A program made the position numbers and the translations under genes. From Deltaproteobacteria bacterium (GTDB taxonomy: Bacteria; Desulfobacterota; DSM-4660; Desulfatiglandales; HGW-15), in NCBI GenBank assembly GCA_016929815.1, contig JAFGIC010000045.1:1-6247 (forward strand): DNA of 6,247 nucleotides, read 5' to 3'. Shown piece by piece: positions 1-6,093 of the stretch. The notes beneath the pieces were generated by a model. It had not been told where the DNA came from. It made no database searches and worked only from the letters and a program-made list of their open reading frames with translations. Numbering within the stretch: the first letter of the stretch is position 1; each line of letters opens with the position of its first letter.

Positions 1-491
1 GATAAGGGGATTTTATCTGCAAAATATACGGCAGTATAATAGCTGGGGTCATAGGCTGCCACACGGATCTCTTTAAATGATGAGAAGGCCGTGACATGAC
101 AGGGTATAAAGAATTCATAGGTTAATATGTTCTTATCCAGAGACGCTGAAAAATCACGAACAAACCTGACCTCAAAGGCTGTGTTATCTATCTTTATAAA
201 GGTGAAATAGCCGTAGTCCTTGAGGTTGTCAAATGCCTCTTCCTTGATCTTCTGATTTTCGGAAGGATCGATCTTCCCGTTATTATCTGCGTCATAATCC
301 GCTGAGATTATGGCGCTGAAATATTCATCAAACTGCCAGTTTACGCGTATCCCGGCCAAACCATTATCGTCAAATACTAGGCAGTATCGATTGACTATGA
401 AGACATGGGGGTGCGATGCCGCTTCCCTGGCAGACAGAGACGAGTTCAATACAATCAAGGAGATAATAATATAAAAACAATTTCGAGACAT
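1..491 (-). CDS. DUF1007 family secreted protein, C-terminus cut off by window edge
   Basis: An open minus-strand frame of 163 complete codons starts at ATG 491 and leaves the window at base 1 without a stop. Residues 1-21 form a Sec signal peptide with hydrophobic core YIIISLIVL and a likely cleavage site near SLSA. Mature features fit DUF1007 (COG3683, periplasmic): HPHVF at 27-31, then FDDNGLAGIRVNWQFDEYFS at about 40-59. A canonical EF-hand loop, DADNNGKIDPSE, follows at 67-78 with D67, D69, N71, D75 and E78 as probable calcium ligands. Members are usually about 200 residues and are often encoded next to, or fused with, NicO/RcnA-type nickel/cobalt transporters; any such partner would lie beyond base 1. 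The exact function is unknown in the family. No good Shine-Dalgarno precedes ATG 491 and the frame stays open upstream (a TTG 39 bases earlier), so the start is less sure than the family call. Confidence 0.82.
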   Translation of the reverse strand, partial: MSRNCFYIIISLIVLNSSLSAREAASHPHVFIVNRYCLVFDDNGLAGIRVNWQFDEYFSAIISADYDADNNGKIDPSENQKIKEEAFDNLKDYGYFTFIKIDNTAFEVRFVRDFSASLDKNILTYEFFIPCHVTAFSSFKEIRVAAYDPSYYTAVYFADKIPL

Positions 492-539
492 GGACGGTCT
501 TTTATAAATAACATTACATACAGATCTCAATCTATCGGC

Positions 540-568
540 TAAATATCATTGACATGTGGCAATGTCAA
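540..568 (-). promoter_or_regulatory. Possible promoter of the DUF1007 gene
   Basis: Read on the minus strand, TTGACA (568-563) is a perfect -35 hexamer. It is followed after 17 bases by TATTTA (545-540), a weak -10 matching three of six positions. Transcription would begin near 533 and leave about 40 bases of leader before ATG 491. The -35 lies inside one arm of the palindrome at 549-568, which makes repression or activation at this point plausible. The weak -10 keeps confidence low. Confidence 0.35.
549..568. promoter_or_regulatory. Perfect 7-6-7 palindrome, candidate operator in the divergent region
   Basis: TTGACAT (549-555) and ATGTCAA (562-568) are exact inverted repeats around a 6-base spacer. 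The 13-base centre-to-centre size suits a dimeric DNA-binding protein. It sits between two divergently transcribed genes and covers the possible -35 of the DUF1007 gene. It does not match the Fur, Zur or NikR consensus sequences I know, so no regulator is assigned. It could also form a short RNA hairpin, but no T tract follows on either strand. Confidence 0.45.
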
Positions 569-641
569 ATTTTAGGAACCATCAGGATTAATGCAAAAAA
601 AACCTGCCTCTAACATTTCTTTAAAAATATTTTTTAAAAAT

Positions 642-739
642 GGACCATCCTCTCAATTGCAATAGGAATGCTCATCAGTGCGCAAAACAAATGAGAGGTC
701 CCTGCGCCTTTAACGCAAGGAGCGTCCCGGCTTTGCCGG
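642..739 (+). promoter_or_regulatory. Candidate structured 5' leader of the phosphoesterase gene: three consecutive hairpins
   Basis: Three inverted repeats follow one another just upstream of the phosphoesterase ribosome binding site. First, GGA (642-644) and CCTCTCA (649-655) pair with TGAGAGG (692-698) and TCC (699-701), leaving a 4-base bulge; a smaller TTGC/GCAA pair (657-660 with 682-685) lies inside. Second, TGCG (703-706) pairs with CGCA (714-717). Third, CCGGC (727-731) pairs with GCCGG (735-739) across a TTT loop. I do not recognise a known riboswitch core. An AT-rich block (about 616-641) precedes the structure and may contain the promoter, but I see no convincing -35/-10 pair there. 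Confidence 0.3.
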
Positions 740-775
740 TTAAAAATAACAACCATTTAATAAAAGGGGGTTTCA

Positions 776-2518
776 ATGAAAGAATTAAGCAGAAGAGATT
801 TATTAAAACTTGGCGGTGTCGGCCTGGCAGGCATTGCCCTGTCCGGTATGAAAGTCCCATTTTTCGGGCCCAAACGGGCCTATGCAAAGATGTCCGACGG
901 GGCATGGAAATTCGGAGTGATGGCAGACTCACAGTGGAGAACAGGAACTGATGTAGTGGATCCTGCTTCCTGCGCAACTACCATTATCGACGCGCTGAAC
1001 GAACAATTCATTCAGCACGGTTGCAAATTCGTTGTCCAGGTAGGAGACCTTGTCGATAAGGAAGAGGACAGGGACACCCACGAGCGGTTTTTGCCGACCA
1101 GGGCGGACCACGTCCAGGCGCTTTATGACGCAGGCATCGGTTTTTTCCCGGTTCGCGGCAATCACGAATCAAGCGCGACAGCCGCGAATGAGATGACAGA
1201 ACTTTTTCCGCAGATGCTGGGGCTAGGAGCTAATGTTTTTGAAGCAACCAATTTTCAGGGCCCCGCTATAAGCGGTCTTAACGGCCTCAGCTATGCCTTT
1301 GATTATAAAAATGTCCGGTGCGTCTTTATCGATCAATTTGTCCGTGCCGACGGTAGTTGTTATAATGCACCTGCTGAAAAGCCCACCGATTACAATAACA
1401 ACGCGGTTGATCAGGTCGAATGGGTCAATTCAGCGCTATCCTCAAATAGAATCAACCGTCATGCCTTTGTGTTCGGTCACAAGAACCTGATAGGCCAGAA
1501 CCATAAGGACAACCTGTTTGGAAAACAGTTGACCGATAATGCGGAGGCCCGGAATAGTTTTATCAAAAGCCTTTATGAAAATAACGTACAATATTATCTG
1601 AGCGGTCATGACCATATGCACCATCTCTCTACAGTGACTACCGATGACGGCGATTCCAGTGTCGGCCAAATCATCTGCTCCTCCAATAGTTATAAGTTCT
1701 ATACACCCCGCGATGGAGACGACGGAAGAGAGACGCCTTTTGATCAGGAACTATATACTATCGGCTATTATATAATTACCGTTGACGGCCCGAGGGTTAC
1801 AGTAGATTTCTATTCCTCAAGCTCAGGACTGGATTATGGCGACGTCAGTCTTATCGCACCTCCGGCAGGCTTCGCCTTTTATCTGCGGGACAGCTTCGGA
1901 TATAGTCTGAACGGCGCAGGATTCGATGTTGCCCAGGGTGAATCCTATACGAAGATTACGGATTCCCATAACGGAACGGAAGCAAAGATATTGAGCGGCC
2001 TGAACGAAAACCTCGAAACGGATTATCTCGAACGTCCCCTGTCAAAACATGTAAATACGGGCTGGTCGGACGCGGAAAGATTGGAAGGCGCGGCAAGCAG
2101 CATACTCAGCCTGTGGGGAATGGCAGACAACCTGAGCCTATATGATTCACAGCTGACAGGCCTTTTGCCTGATTCCGACGAAAGCCAGGAGTGCGATGTA
2201 TATGCCCTTTCAATGAGCTATGATCACAGAAAGATTGATCGTTCCAGGATGATGAAGGGAGACTTTGTCCTGGCAGCCAGGGACGCTGATGACGGGACAT
2301 GGGTTAACGCAGTTGACCTGAATTATGACAGCGACAACAAGGTATTTAAAAAGGGACCGTGGCGGGCGGAGTATGGGGTTGGTACCTATGGCGTTGATCC
2401 CTCAACATCAACCGTATGGGCTGTCATAAACCATGACGGCGATTTTATTGTAAAGCATCTTAATGATAAAGAGAAGAACCATCCTCCCAGGAGGCGTAAA
2501 ATCAGACACTGCGCCTGA
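776..2518 (+). CDS. Tat-exported calcineurin-like metallophosphoesterase
   Basis: The product is a 580-residue probable periplasmic phosphoesterase with a two-metal active site; its substrate is unknown. The N-terminus is a twin-arginine signal: SRRDLLK at 5-11, a hydrophobic stretch GGVGLAGIALSG, and likely cleavage after RAYA at residue 37. The metallophosphoesterase motifs follow in order: D51-S-Q53 (replacing the usual DxH, as in some subfamilies with DPQ), GDLVD at 90-94, GNHE at 128-131, GH at 234-235 and GHDH at 277-280. The catalytic domain ends near residue 350. About 200 further residues, probably beta-rich, are not a domain I can name; they include GTYGVDPSTSTVWAVINHDG near 536-555. 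The start is supported by AGGGGG at 765-770, five bases before ATG. The gene has a hairpin-rich leader, diverges from the DUF1007 gene and converges on the methyltransferase operon. No frameshift is apparent. Confidence 0.9.
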   Translation: MKELSRRDLLKLGGVGLAGIALSGMKVPFFGPKRAYAKMSDGAWKFGVMADSQWRTGTDVVDPASCATTIIDALNEQFIQHGCKFVVQVGDLVDKEEDRDTHERFLPTRADHVQALYDAGIGFFPVRGNHESSATAANEMTELFPQMLGLGANVFEATNFQGPAISGLNGLSYAFDYKNVRCVFIDQFVRADGSCYNAPAEKPTDYNNNAVDQVEWVNSALSSNRINRHAFVFGHKNLIGQNHKDNLFGKQLTDNAEARNSFIKSLYENNVQYYLSGHDHMHHLSTVTTDDGDSSVGQIICSSNSYKFYTPRDGDDGRETPFDQELYTIGYYIITVDGPRVTVDFYSSSSGLDYGDVSLIAPPAGFAFYLRDSFGYSLNGAGFDVAQGESYTKITDSHNGTEAKILSGLNENLETDYLERPLSKHVNTGWSDAERLEGAASSILSLWGMADNLSLYDSQLTGLLPDSDESQECDVYALSMSYDHRKIDRSRMMKGDFVLAARDADDGTWVNAVDLNYDSDNKVFKKGPWRAEYGVGTYGVDPSTSTVWAVINHDGDFIVKHLNDKEKNHPPRRRKIRHCA

Positions 2519-2532
2519 AGATAAAAAATCTA

Positions 2533-2570
2533 ATCAACTGCTCCCGGCCTATCGCCACGGGGCAGTTGAT
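2533..2570 (-). terminator. Stem-loop terminator of the TonB-methyltransferase operon
   Basis: ATCAACTGC (2533-2541) plus CCCG (2543-2546) pair with CGGG (2558-2561) plus GCAGTTGAT (2562-2570). This gives 13 base pairs with a single bulged base at 2542 and an 11-base loop. On the minus strand the stem is followed after four bases by a run of six T (2528-2523), so it suits termination of the minus-strand operon. On the plus strand the stem is followed by A residues rather than T, so it would be a poor intrinsic terminator for the phosphoesterase, although it could still protect that mRNA end. Confidence 0.75.
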
Positions 2571-2578
2571 AAAAATGA

Positions 2579-3175
2579 TTATTCTGTATTTTTGTTTCGA
2601 AATATCTGCATATAAAAATGCTCACCTGCCTGCACCGTATCAAGAGGGCGCATGGGGATGATTGCCTTCAGTTCATCCGGGGAGTATCTTGATTCCAGGG
2701 GCGGGCCAAAGGGCGTTTCCTTCTTTTCCATCTCTACTATAGCAAGTAATCCGTCCTGTTTAAGGAGACGTCCGGACTCCTTTAAAAAGCCCAGTATCTT
2801 ATACCGTGAAAAGGAGTATATCACGGTGGATAAATAGATCATATCAACAGAGGCATCCTCTATGCCCGTTCGTCCCGTTATGTCCCCCTCAACAACCTCG
2901 ATATTAGTCGCCTGTGTCTCCTGTTCAAGAATCTTCAGAAAATATCTGTCCGTATCAAGTGCATAGACCTTGCCGGAGGGTCCAACCTCTTTTGAAAAGA
3001 TCTTTGACATGTACCCCGTGCCGCAGCCCGCTTCGAGTATTGTCTGGCCTGCCTTGATATCCAGGGCCTTTAATATCGCATCAAGGTCCAGGAGTCCTTC
3101 GGTGAATCTCCTCCTGGGTTGACAGGCTTTTCCAGGGGATGATGGAGATTTTATCGATTCTTTATCATTGCTCAT
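2579..3175 (-). CDS. Class I SAM-dependent methyltransferase (second of pair)
   Basis: The product is a 198-residue cytoplasmic methyltransferase with a Rossmann-type SAM fold. Motif I is ILEAGCGTG at 46-54. The acidic end of strand 2 is YALDTD at 71-76 (D74 likely binds the SAM ribose). GDIT at 97-100, VDMIYLSTVIYSF near 110-122 and a LLKQDGLLAIVEM strand near 137-149 complete the fold. It resembles UbiE-like Methyltransf_11/25 proteins. The C-terminal FGPPLESRYSPDELKAI segment probably shapes the acceptor site; the acceptor is unknown. ATG 3175 overlaps the upstream methyltransferase stop by four bases (ATGA), and AAGGA lies nine bases before it, inside the upstream gene, so translation is probably coupled. 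It is the last gene of the operon and is followed directly by the stem-loop terminator. The first 25 residues are polar and look disordered. Confidence 0.88.
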   Translation of the reverse strand: MSNDKESIKSPSSPGKACQPRRRFTEGLLDLDAILKALDIKAGQTILEAGCGTGYMSKIFSKEVGPSGKVYALDTDRYFLKILEQETQATNIEVVEGDITGRTGIEDASVDMIYLSTVIYSFSRYKILGFLKESGRLLKQDGLLAIVEMEKKETPFGPPLESRYSPDELKAIIPMRPLDTVQAGEHFYMQIFRNKNTE

Positions 3176-3834
3176 GTGTTCAAATCCTTTTGCTTTTTTG
3201 CCAGGATAAGATAGAATCCTTCTTCGTCAATAAACTCTTTTACCGACATGCCCGCATCCTCGCACAGGCTGAACATCTTTTCCCTGGAGGGCAGCATGTC
3301 GTGCTCCACAGGACCGCCGGCCTTTCTGTGGTGGTTATTCAGCTTGTCCGAAGAATCGAAGTGGGCAACTGCAAACCGTCCGTTCTGTTTCAGCTTATTG
3401 GCAATGGATTCCATTGCCTTTCCCTTTTGCCCGAAGTGCGGGAAACAAGAGAAGCAGATTATCACATCGCAGGACTCCGGCTTTAACGGTATGTCAAGGA
3501 TATTTGCCGTTAAAAATCTTATCCTTTTATCCTTGTGGAGTTCCCTGTTCACCTCTATCATCCTTTCGGCAAAATCAAGTTCATATAGGATTCCTGATTC
3601 GCCGATCCTTTCCAGAAAATGGGGGACAAGCACGCCGCTGCCGCACCCTGCGTCAAGGACATGATCCCCCGAACTTATTGGAACAAAAGAAAAGAGCCTT
3701 TCAAATTTCTCCGTGAACCTGTCGTGTCTGCCTGTATCAGGATCCTTGTACCACATGTCAAGCCACTTATGTGCGCGTTCATTGAAAAACGCAATCCTTG
3801 CAAGATCACTATTTTTACTGGAGATATTATTCAT
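3172..3834 (-). CDS. Class I SAM-dependent methyltransferase (first of pair)
   Basis: The product is a 220-residue cytoplasmic methyltransferase. A helical N-terminus (FFNERAHKWLDMWYKDP, about 16-32) precedes motif I VLDAGCGSG at 59-67. The acidic YELD at 84-87, TANILDIPL at 109-117, CDVIICFSCFPHF at 122-134 and LKQNGRFAVAHF at 148-159 follow. The segment KLNNHHRKAGGPVEHDMLPS at 164-183 resembles a conserved region in a bacterial methyltransferase subgroup whose substrate I do not know; its histidines could line the acceptor pocket. Its sequence is clearly divergent from the downstream methyltransferase, so the pair is not a recent duplication. It begins 52 bases after the TonB receptor stop, with AAGG four bases and AAAGG nine bases before ATG 3834. 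Its stop overlaps the next start. This places it in one operon with the receptor. It lacks the cysteine pattern expected of ArsM arsenite methyltransferases. Confidence 0.88.
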   Translation of the reverse strand: MNNISSKNSDLARIAFFNERAHKWLDMWYKDPDTGRHDRFTEKFERLFSFVPISSGDHVLDAGCGSGVLVPHFLERIGESGILYELDFAERMIEVNRELHKDKRIRFLTANILDIPLKPESCDVIICFSCFPHFGQKGKAMESIANKLKQNGRFAVAHFDSSDKLNNHHRKAGGPVEHDMLPSREKMFSLCEDAGMSVKEFIDEEGFYLILAKKQKDLNT

Positions 3835-3886
3835 ATAACCTTACCTTTGAGCGAAATTTCGTCTTTGATTTTCCCTGAGGATATCT

Positions 3887-5824
3887 TTAAAAACTGATCC
3901 TTACACCGGAATAGAACGAAATGCCCGGCATCGTATAACCCGGGATCATCTCATAATCCGCGTCAAACATGTTTTCCACTGAACCGAATACCTGAAGGTT
4001 ATCGTTTATTTGATATGATGCCTTCATGTCCGCGACGAAAAAGTCGTCCACCTCTTCAATATTTCCCGTCACAAGGTTTTCATCATAGAGGTCCGTCACA
4101 TATTGACCGTTCCAGGACACGGAAAGCGCCCTCCATCGGTAATTAAGGTCACCCTCAAAGAGGCTCTCTGGGTTGCCCGAAAGGTTGGCATGCCCTGTCC
4201 CTGCCACATCCTCTATGTCCGTGAAGGTATGATAGATGTGGCCGGAGAGATTATCGGTCATCCTCAGATCAATGCCCGTTTCCAGACCCCTGATATAAAA
4301 GCTGTCGGAGTTTTGATTGATCCTCATGGGAGGGGGATTCGGGTTGATGACGGTCTGTATCATGTTCTTGACATCCATATAAAATGCATCCACGGAGATG
4401 CTCACCAGGTTGTTGAAGGCGTGGACCACCCCTATTTCATAACTCCACAGGTCCTCCGGCTCCAGATCGTCGTTGGCTGCGGGCATGAGGAAGAGCTCGC
4501 TGAATCTGGCGTCGCGGAAGCCCTCGCTCAGCTTGGCGCGCAGCCTTGTGGCACCGGACAGGTGATATGTCATCCCCAGCTGGGGCACCAGCTTCCACTC
4601 CTCCCTTACGTCTTCATAGTGGGCCCTGGCCCCCGCATCAATTGTGAGAGACATATACTTCAGGTTATTCATTAAATAGATATCATTCACGTCGCGCTCA
4701 TACTCGCCAGGGTGATAGGGTGGCGAAGGAACGGATGAATCCCAGGGCTCCAGGGTGGTTGCCCACTGATGCTCATATTCGTAGCCCACTGAAAGAATAT
4801 CCTTTATATCATCCGCGTCATAAATTGTATAGGCCGCATTGGCTGATATGCCTGTTGATTTATCCTTTGAGTGCCAGTAGTCCGGGACAGAGGGCATGGT
4901 AAACTGATGGTGTCCCTTATTCTGATACACGGTCACTGTTGCATCCACCCTGTCCCATTCGCCTATTAGGTCAAGGTCCCATGAAGACCTGTTGTACTCA
5001 CCCTTGTCGTTGTTGGTGTAGGGGGTAAGCTCCGGTCCCGGGTCATGATATTCATCGCTGAAATCCTTGACCAGTCCTTCAAGGCGTATCTTGTCCGTGA
5101 ACTGGTATCCCAGTCTAGCGGTGGTGTCATGACCCTCATATTCCGAGTTGGACCTGTGCCCGTCGGACTTTTTATAGTCATAGGTGATGTAGTAATCAAA
5201 GGCATCAATCTTCCCGCCGTGCCTGGCAAGGGTGTGCAAGGCGCTGTTAGAACCGTATGATGCGAGGAAATCCGTTTCAAAACCTTCTGTTTTGCGTCTC
5301 TTGGTTATGATATTTATAACCCCGCCCATGGCATCCGAACCGTAGAGCACTGATTCGGGCCCCCTTATCAGTTCAACCCTCTCTATGTCCGCGAGGGGCA
5401 GGGTCTGTGTCACGGTGCACCCGAACATGGCCATCTTTTCCGGACGTCCGTCGATCAGGGTCTGGAGCCTCCTTGCGTTGGAGCCGATGCCCCTGATCTC
5501 GATATCCTGACGTCCATATATGGCATCGCTGCGCACATAGACACCGGGCAGTGTCCCGAGTATGTCCATGATATAATCTGCATTGGATGTCTCTATCTCC
5601 ACGCTGTCGATCACGCTTACGGATGAAGAGGCATCCTTTGCCTTCACCTCTCTTTTTGCCGCGGTTACTATAATTTCCTCCAGATCAAAGGTGTCCATGG
5701 AAACCTGCAATCCCTTCTCATTGTTTATAGCGGCTGTTTCTTCAGACAAGACACGGTCTGCAGTTAAGCTTAAAAATAGAAGTAAAAAACAGAACATTAA
5801 TCCTGAAAATAGTCTCTTATGCAT
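3887..5824 (-). CDS. TonB-dependent outer-membrane receptor (BtuB/CirA-like)
   Basis: The product is a 645-residue outer-membrane active transporter driven by TonB-ExbB-ExbD. Numbering here starts at ATG 5824. Residues 1 to about 27 form a Sec signal peptide (LMFCFLLLFLSL). The TonB box is EEIIVTA near 49-55. The plug domain follows: LGTLPGVYVR (about 89-98), RQDIEIRGIG, TLIDGRP, then ERVELIRGPESVLYGSDAMG and GVINIITK to about residue 175. The rest is a 22-strand beta-barrel with alternating aromatic strands, ending in GVRISF, whose terminal Phe is the usual barrel-assembly signal. The plug loop carries M131, M133 and C136 (KMAMFGCTVTQ), where BtuB-type receptors contact ligand. The ligand is not predictable; corrinoid, heme or a metal chelate all fit. 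ATG 5824 is preferred over ATG 5830 because GGAGG is 8 bases before it and only 2 before the other. It is the first gene of an operon with two methyltransferases. Confidence 0.93.
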   Translation of the reverse strand: MHKRLFSGLMFCFLLLFLSLTADRVLSEETAAINNEKGLQVSMDTFDLEEIIVTAAKREVKAKDASSSVSVIDSVEIETSNADYIMDILGTLPGVYVRSDAIYGRQDIEIRGIGSNARRLQTLIDGRPEKMAMFGCTVTQTLPLADIERVELIRGPESVLYGSDAMGGVINIITKRRKTEGFETDFLASYGSNSALHTLARHGGKIDAFDYYITYDYKKSDGHRSNSEYEGHDTTARLGYQFTDKIRLEGLVKDFSDEYHDPGPELTPYTNNDKGEYNRSSWDLDLIGEWDRVDATVTVYQNKGHHQFTMPSVPDYWHSKDKSTGISANAAYTIYDADDIKDILSVGYEYEHQWATTLEPWDSSVPSPPYHPGEYERDVNDIYLMNNLKYMSLTIDAGARAHYEDVREEWKLVPQLGMTYHLSGATRLRAKLSEGFRDARFSELFLMPAANDDLEPEDLWSYEIGVVHAFNNLVSISVDAFYMDVKNMIQTVINPNPPPMRINQNSDSFYIRGLETGIDLRMTDNLSGHIYHTFTDIEDVAGTGHANLSGNPESLFEGDLNYRWRALSVSWNGQYVTDLYDENLVTGNIEEVDDFFVADMKASYQINDNLQVFGSVENMFDADYEMIPGYTMPGISFYSGVRISF

Positions 5825-5832
5825 TATCATTT

Positions 5833-5837
5833 CCTCC
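5833..5837 (-). promoter_or_regulatory. Ribosome binding site deciding the TonB receptor start
   Basis: On the minus strand GGAGG (5837-5833) is a strong Shine-Dalgarno. Two in-frame ATG codons follow, at 5830 and 5824, with spacings of 2 and 8 bases. Only the second spacing is normal, so initiation at 5824 is favoured; the choice changes only two residues. Confidence 0.7.
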
Positions 5838-5882
5838 GGTTATACTTTTGAAAATCAGTTGTTTATAAAAGAACCACAGAAC

Positions 5883-6026
5883 AAGGGCGGCAGGGATTCA
5901 AAACCGCCGGACCACGCCTTGACCGGAACGGAAATGCATGATACATAAATCTTAGGAGCACTCCCTTCCGGGGAAGGCTTCATACGAAGGGCGGCGGGTG
6001 ACCTTGGCCGGAACACGCCGTCCTTC
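5883..6026 (-). promoter_or_regulatory. GC-rich leader of the TonB receptor gene with direct and inverted repeats
   Basis: This gene-free stretch lies between a plausible promoter and the receptor start. An 11-base inverted repeat, GAAGGGCGGCG (5986-5996) with CGCCGTCCTTC (6016-6026), pairs across a 19-base loop with one non-Watson-Crick position. Smaller stems are CCTTCC/GGAAGG (5964-5977) and GGCGG/CCGCC (5886-5890 with 5904-5908). Two direct repeats recur: AAGGGCGGC at 5883 and 5987 (exact), and CCTTGRCCGGAAC at 5917 and 6002 (12 of 13 identical). The stretch could be a regulatory leader RNA or a mobile palindromic repeat. It lacks the GCCACTG-type B12 box that would make it an ordinary cobalamin riboswitch. 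Confidence 0.35.
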
Positions 6027-6028
6027 AA

Positions 6029-6056
6029 TTTATAAAAATCTTTTATCCGGTGATAA
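6029..6056 (-). promoter_or_regulatory. Candidate sigma70-type promoter for the TonB-methyltransferase operon
   Basis: On the minus strand TTATCA (6056-6051, four of six -35 matches) is followed after 16 bases by TATAAA (6034-6029, five of six -10 matches). Transcription would start near 6021 and give a leader of about 200 bases that includes the GC-rich repeats. The surrounding sequence is AT-rich. No other pair upstream of the receptor looks better. Confidence 0.35.
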
Positions 6057-6065
6057 ATAGTGTTC

Positions 6066-6089
6066 ATCCGAAAACACCAATTTTCGGAT
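6066..6089. repeat. Perfect 9-bp inverted repeat (hairpin or operator)
   Basis: ATCCGAAAA (6066-6074) and TTTTCGGAT (6081-6089) are exact inverted repeats around CACCAA. No T tract follows on either strand, so it is not a clear intrinsic terminator. It lies just upstream of the candidate receptor promoter and could be a protein-binding site. Confidence 0.5.
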
Positions 6090-6093
6090 TCAC

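Noticed and set aside
727..739. Intrinsic terminator (CCGGC-TTT-GCCGG)
   Set aside because: The stem is only five pairs and is followed by TTAAAAA rather than a T tract; it lies just before a ribosome binding site.
642..745. Cyclic-di-GMP (GEMM) or other known riboswitch
   Set aside because: The hairpin order is suggestive, but the conserved GEMM core and the cores of TPP, SAM and THF riboswitches are not present.
640..977. Open frames on both strands over the start of the phosphoesterase gene
   Set aside because: Both run through the leader and the Tat signal coding region in other frames, have low-complexity translations and lack ribosome binding sites.
3172..3834. ArsM arsenite methyltransferase
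   Set aside because: The SAM-binding core fits any class I enzyme, and the cysteines present do not form the pattern required for arsenite binding.
4103..4675. 190-codon open frame on the plus strand
   Set aside because: It lies wholly antisense to the well-supported TonB receptor barrel, and its translation resembles no protein family I know.
5883..5910. tRNA fragment on the minus strand (GGTTTTGAATCC-like T arm followed by GCCGCCC)
   Set aside because: The putative T stem does not pair, and no anticodon arm or matching 5' acceptor strand is present.
5831..6060. Cobalamin riboswitch before the BtuB-like receptor
   Set aside because: The position is right and the region is structured, but neither strand shows a GCCACTG-type B12 box or the conserved core around it.
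5855..6067. 70-codon minus-strand open frame in the receptor leader
   Set aside because: It passes through the hairpins and repeats, has no clear ribosome binding site, and its product looks like translated repeat DNA.
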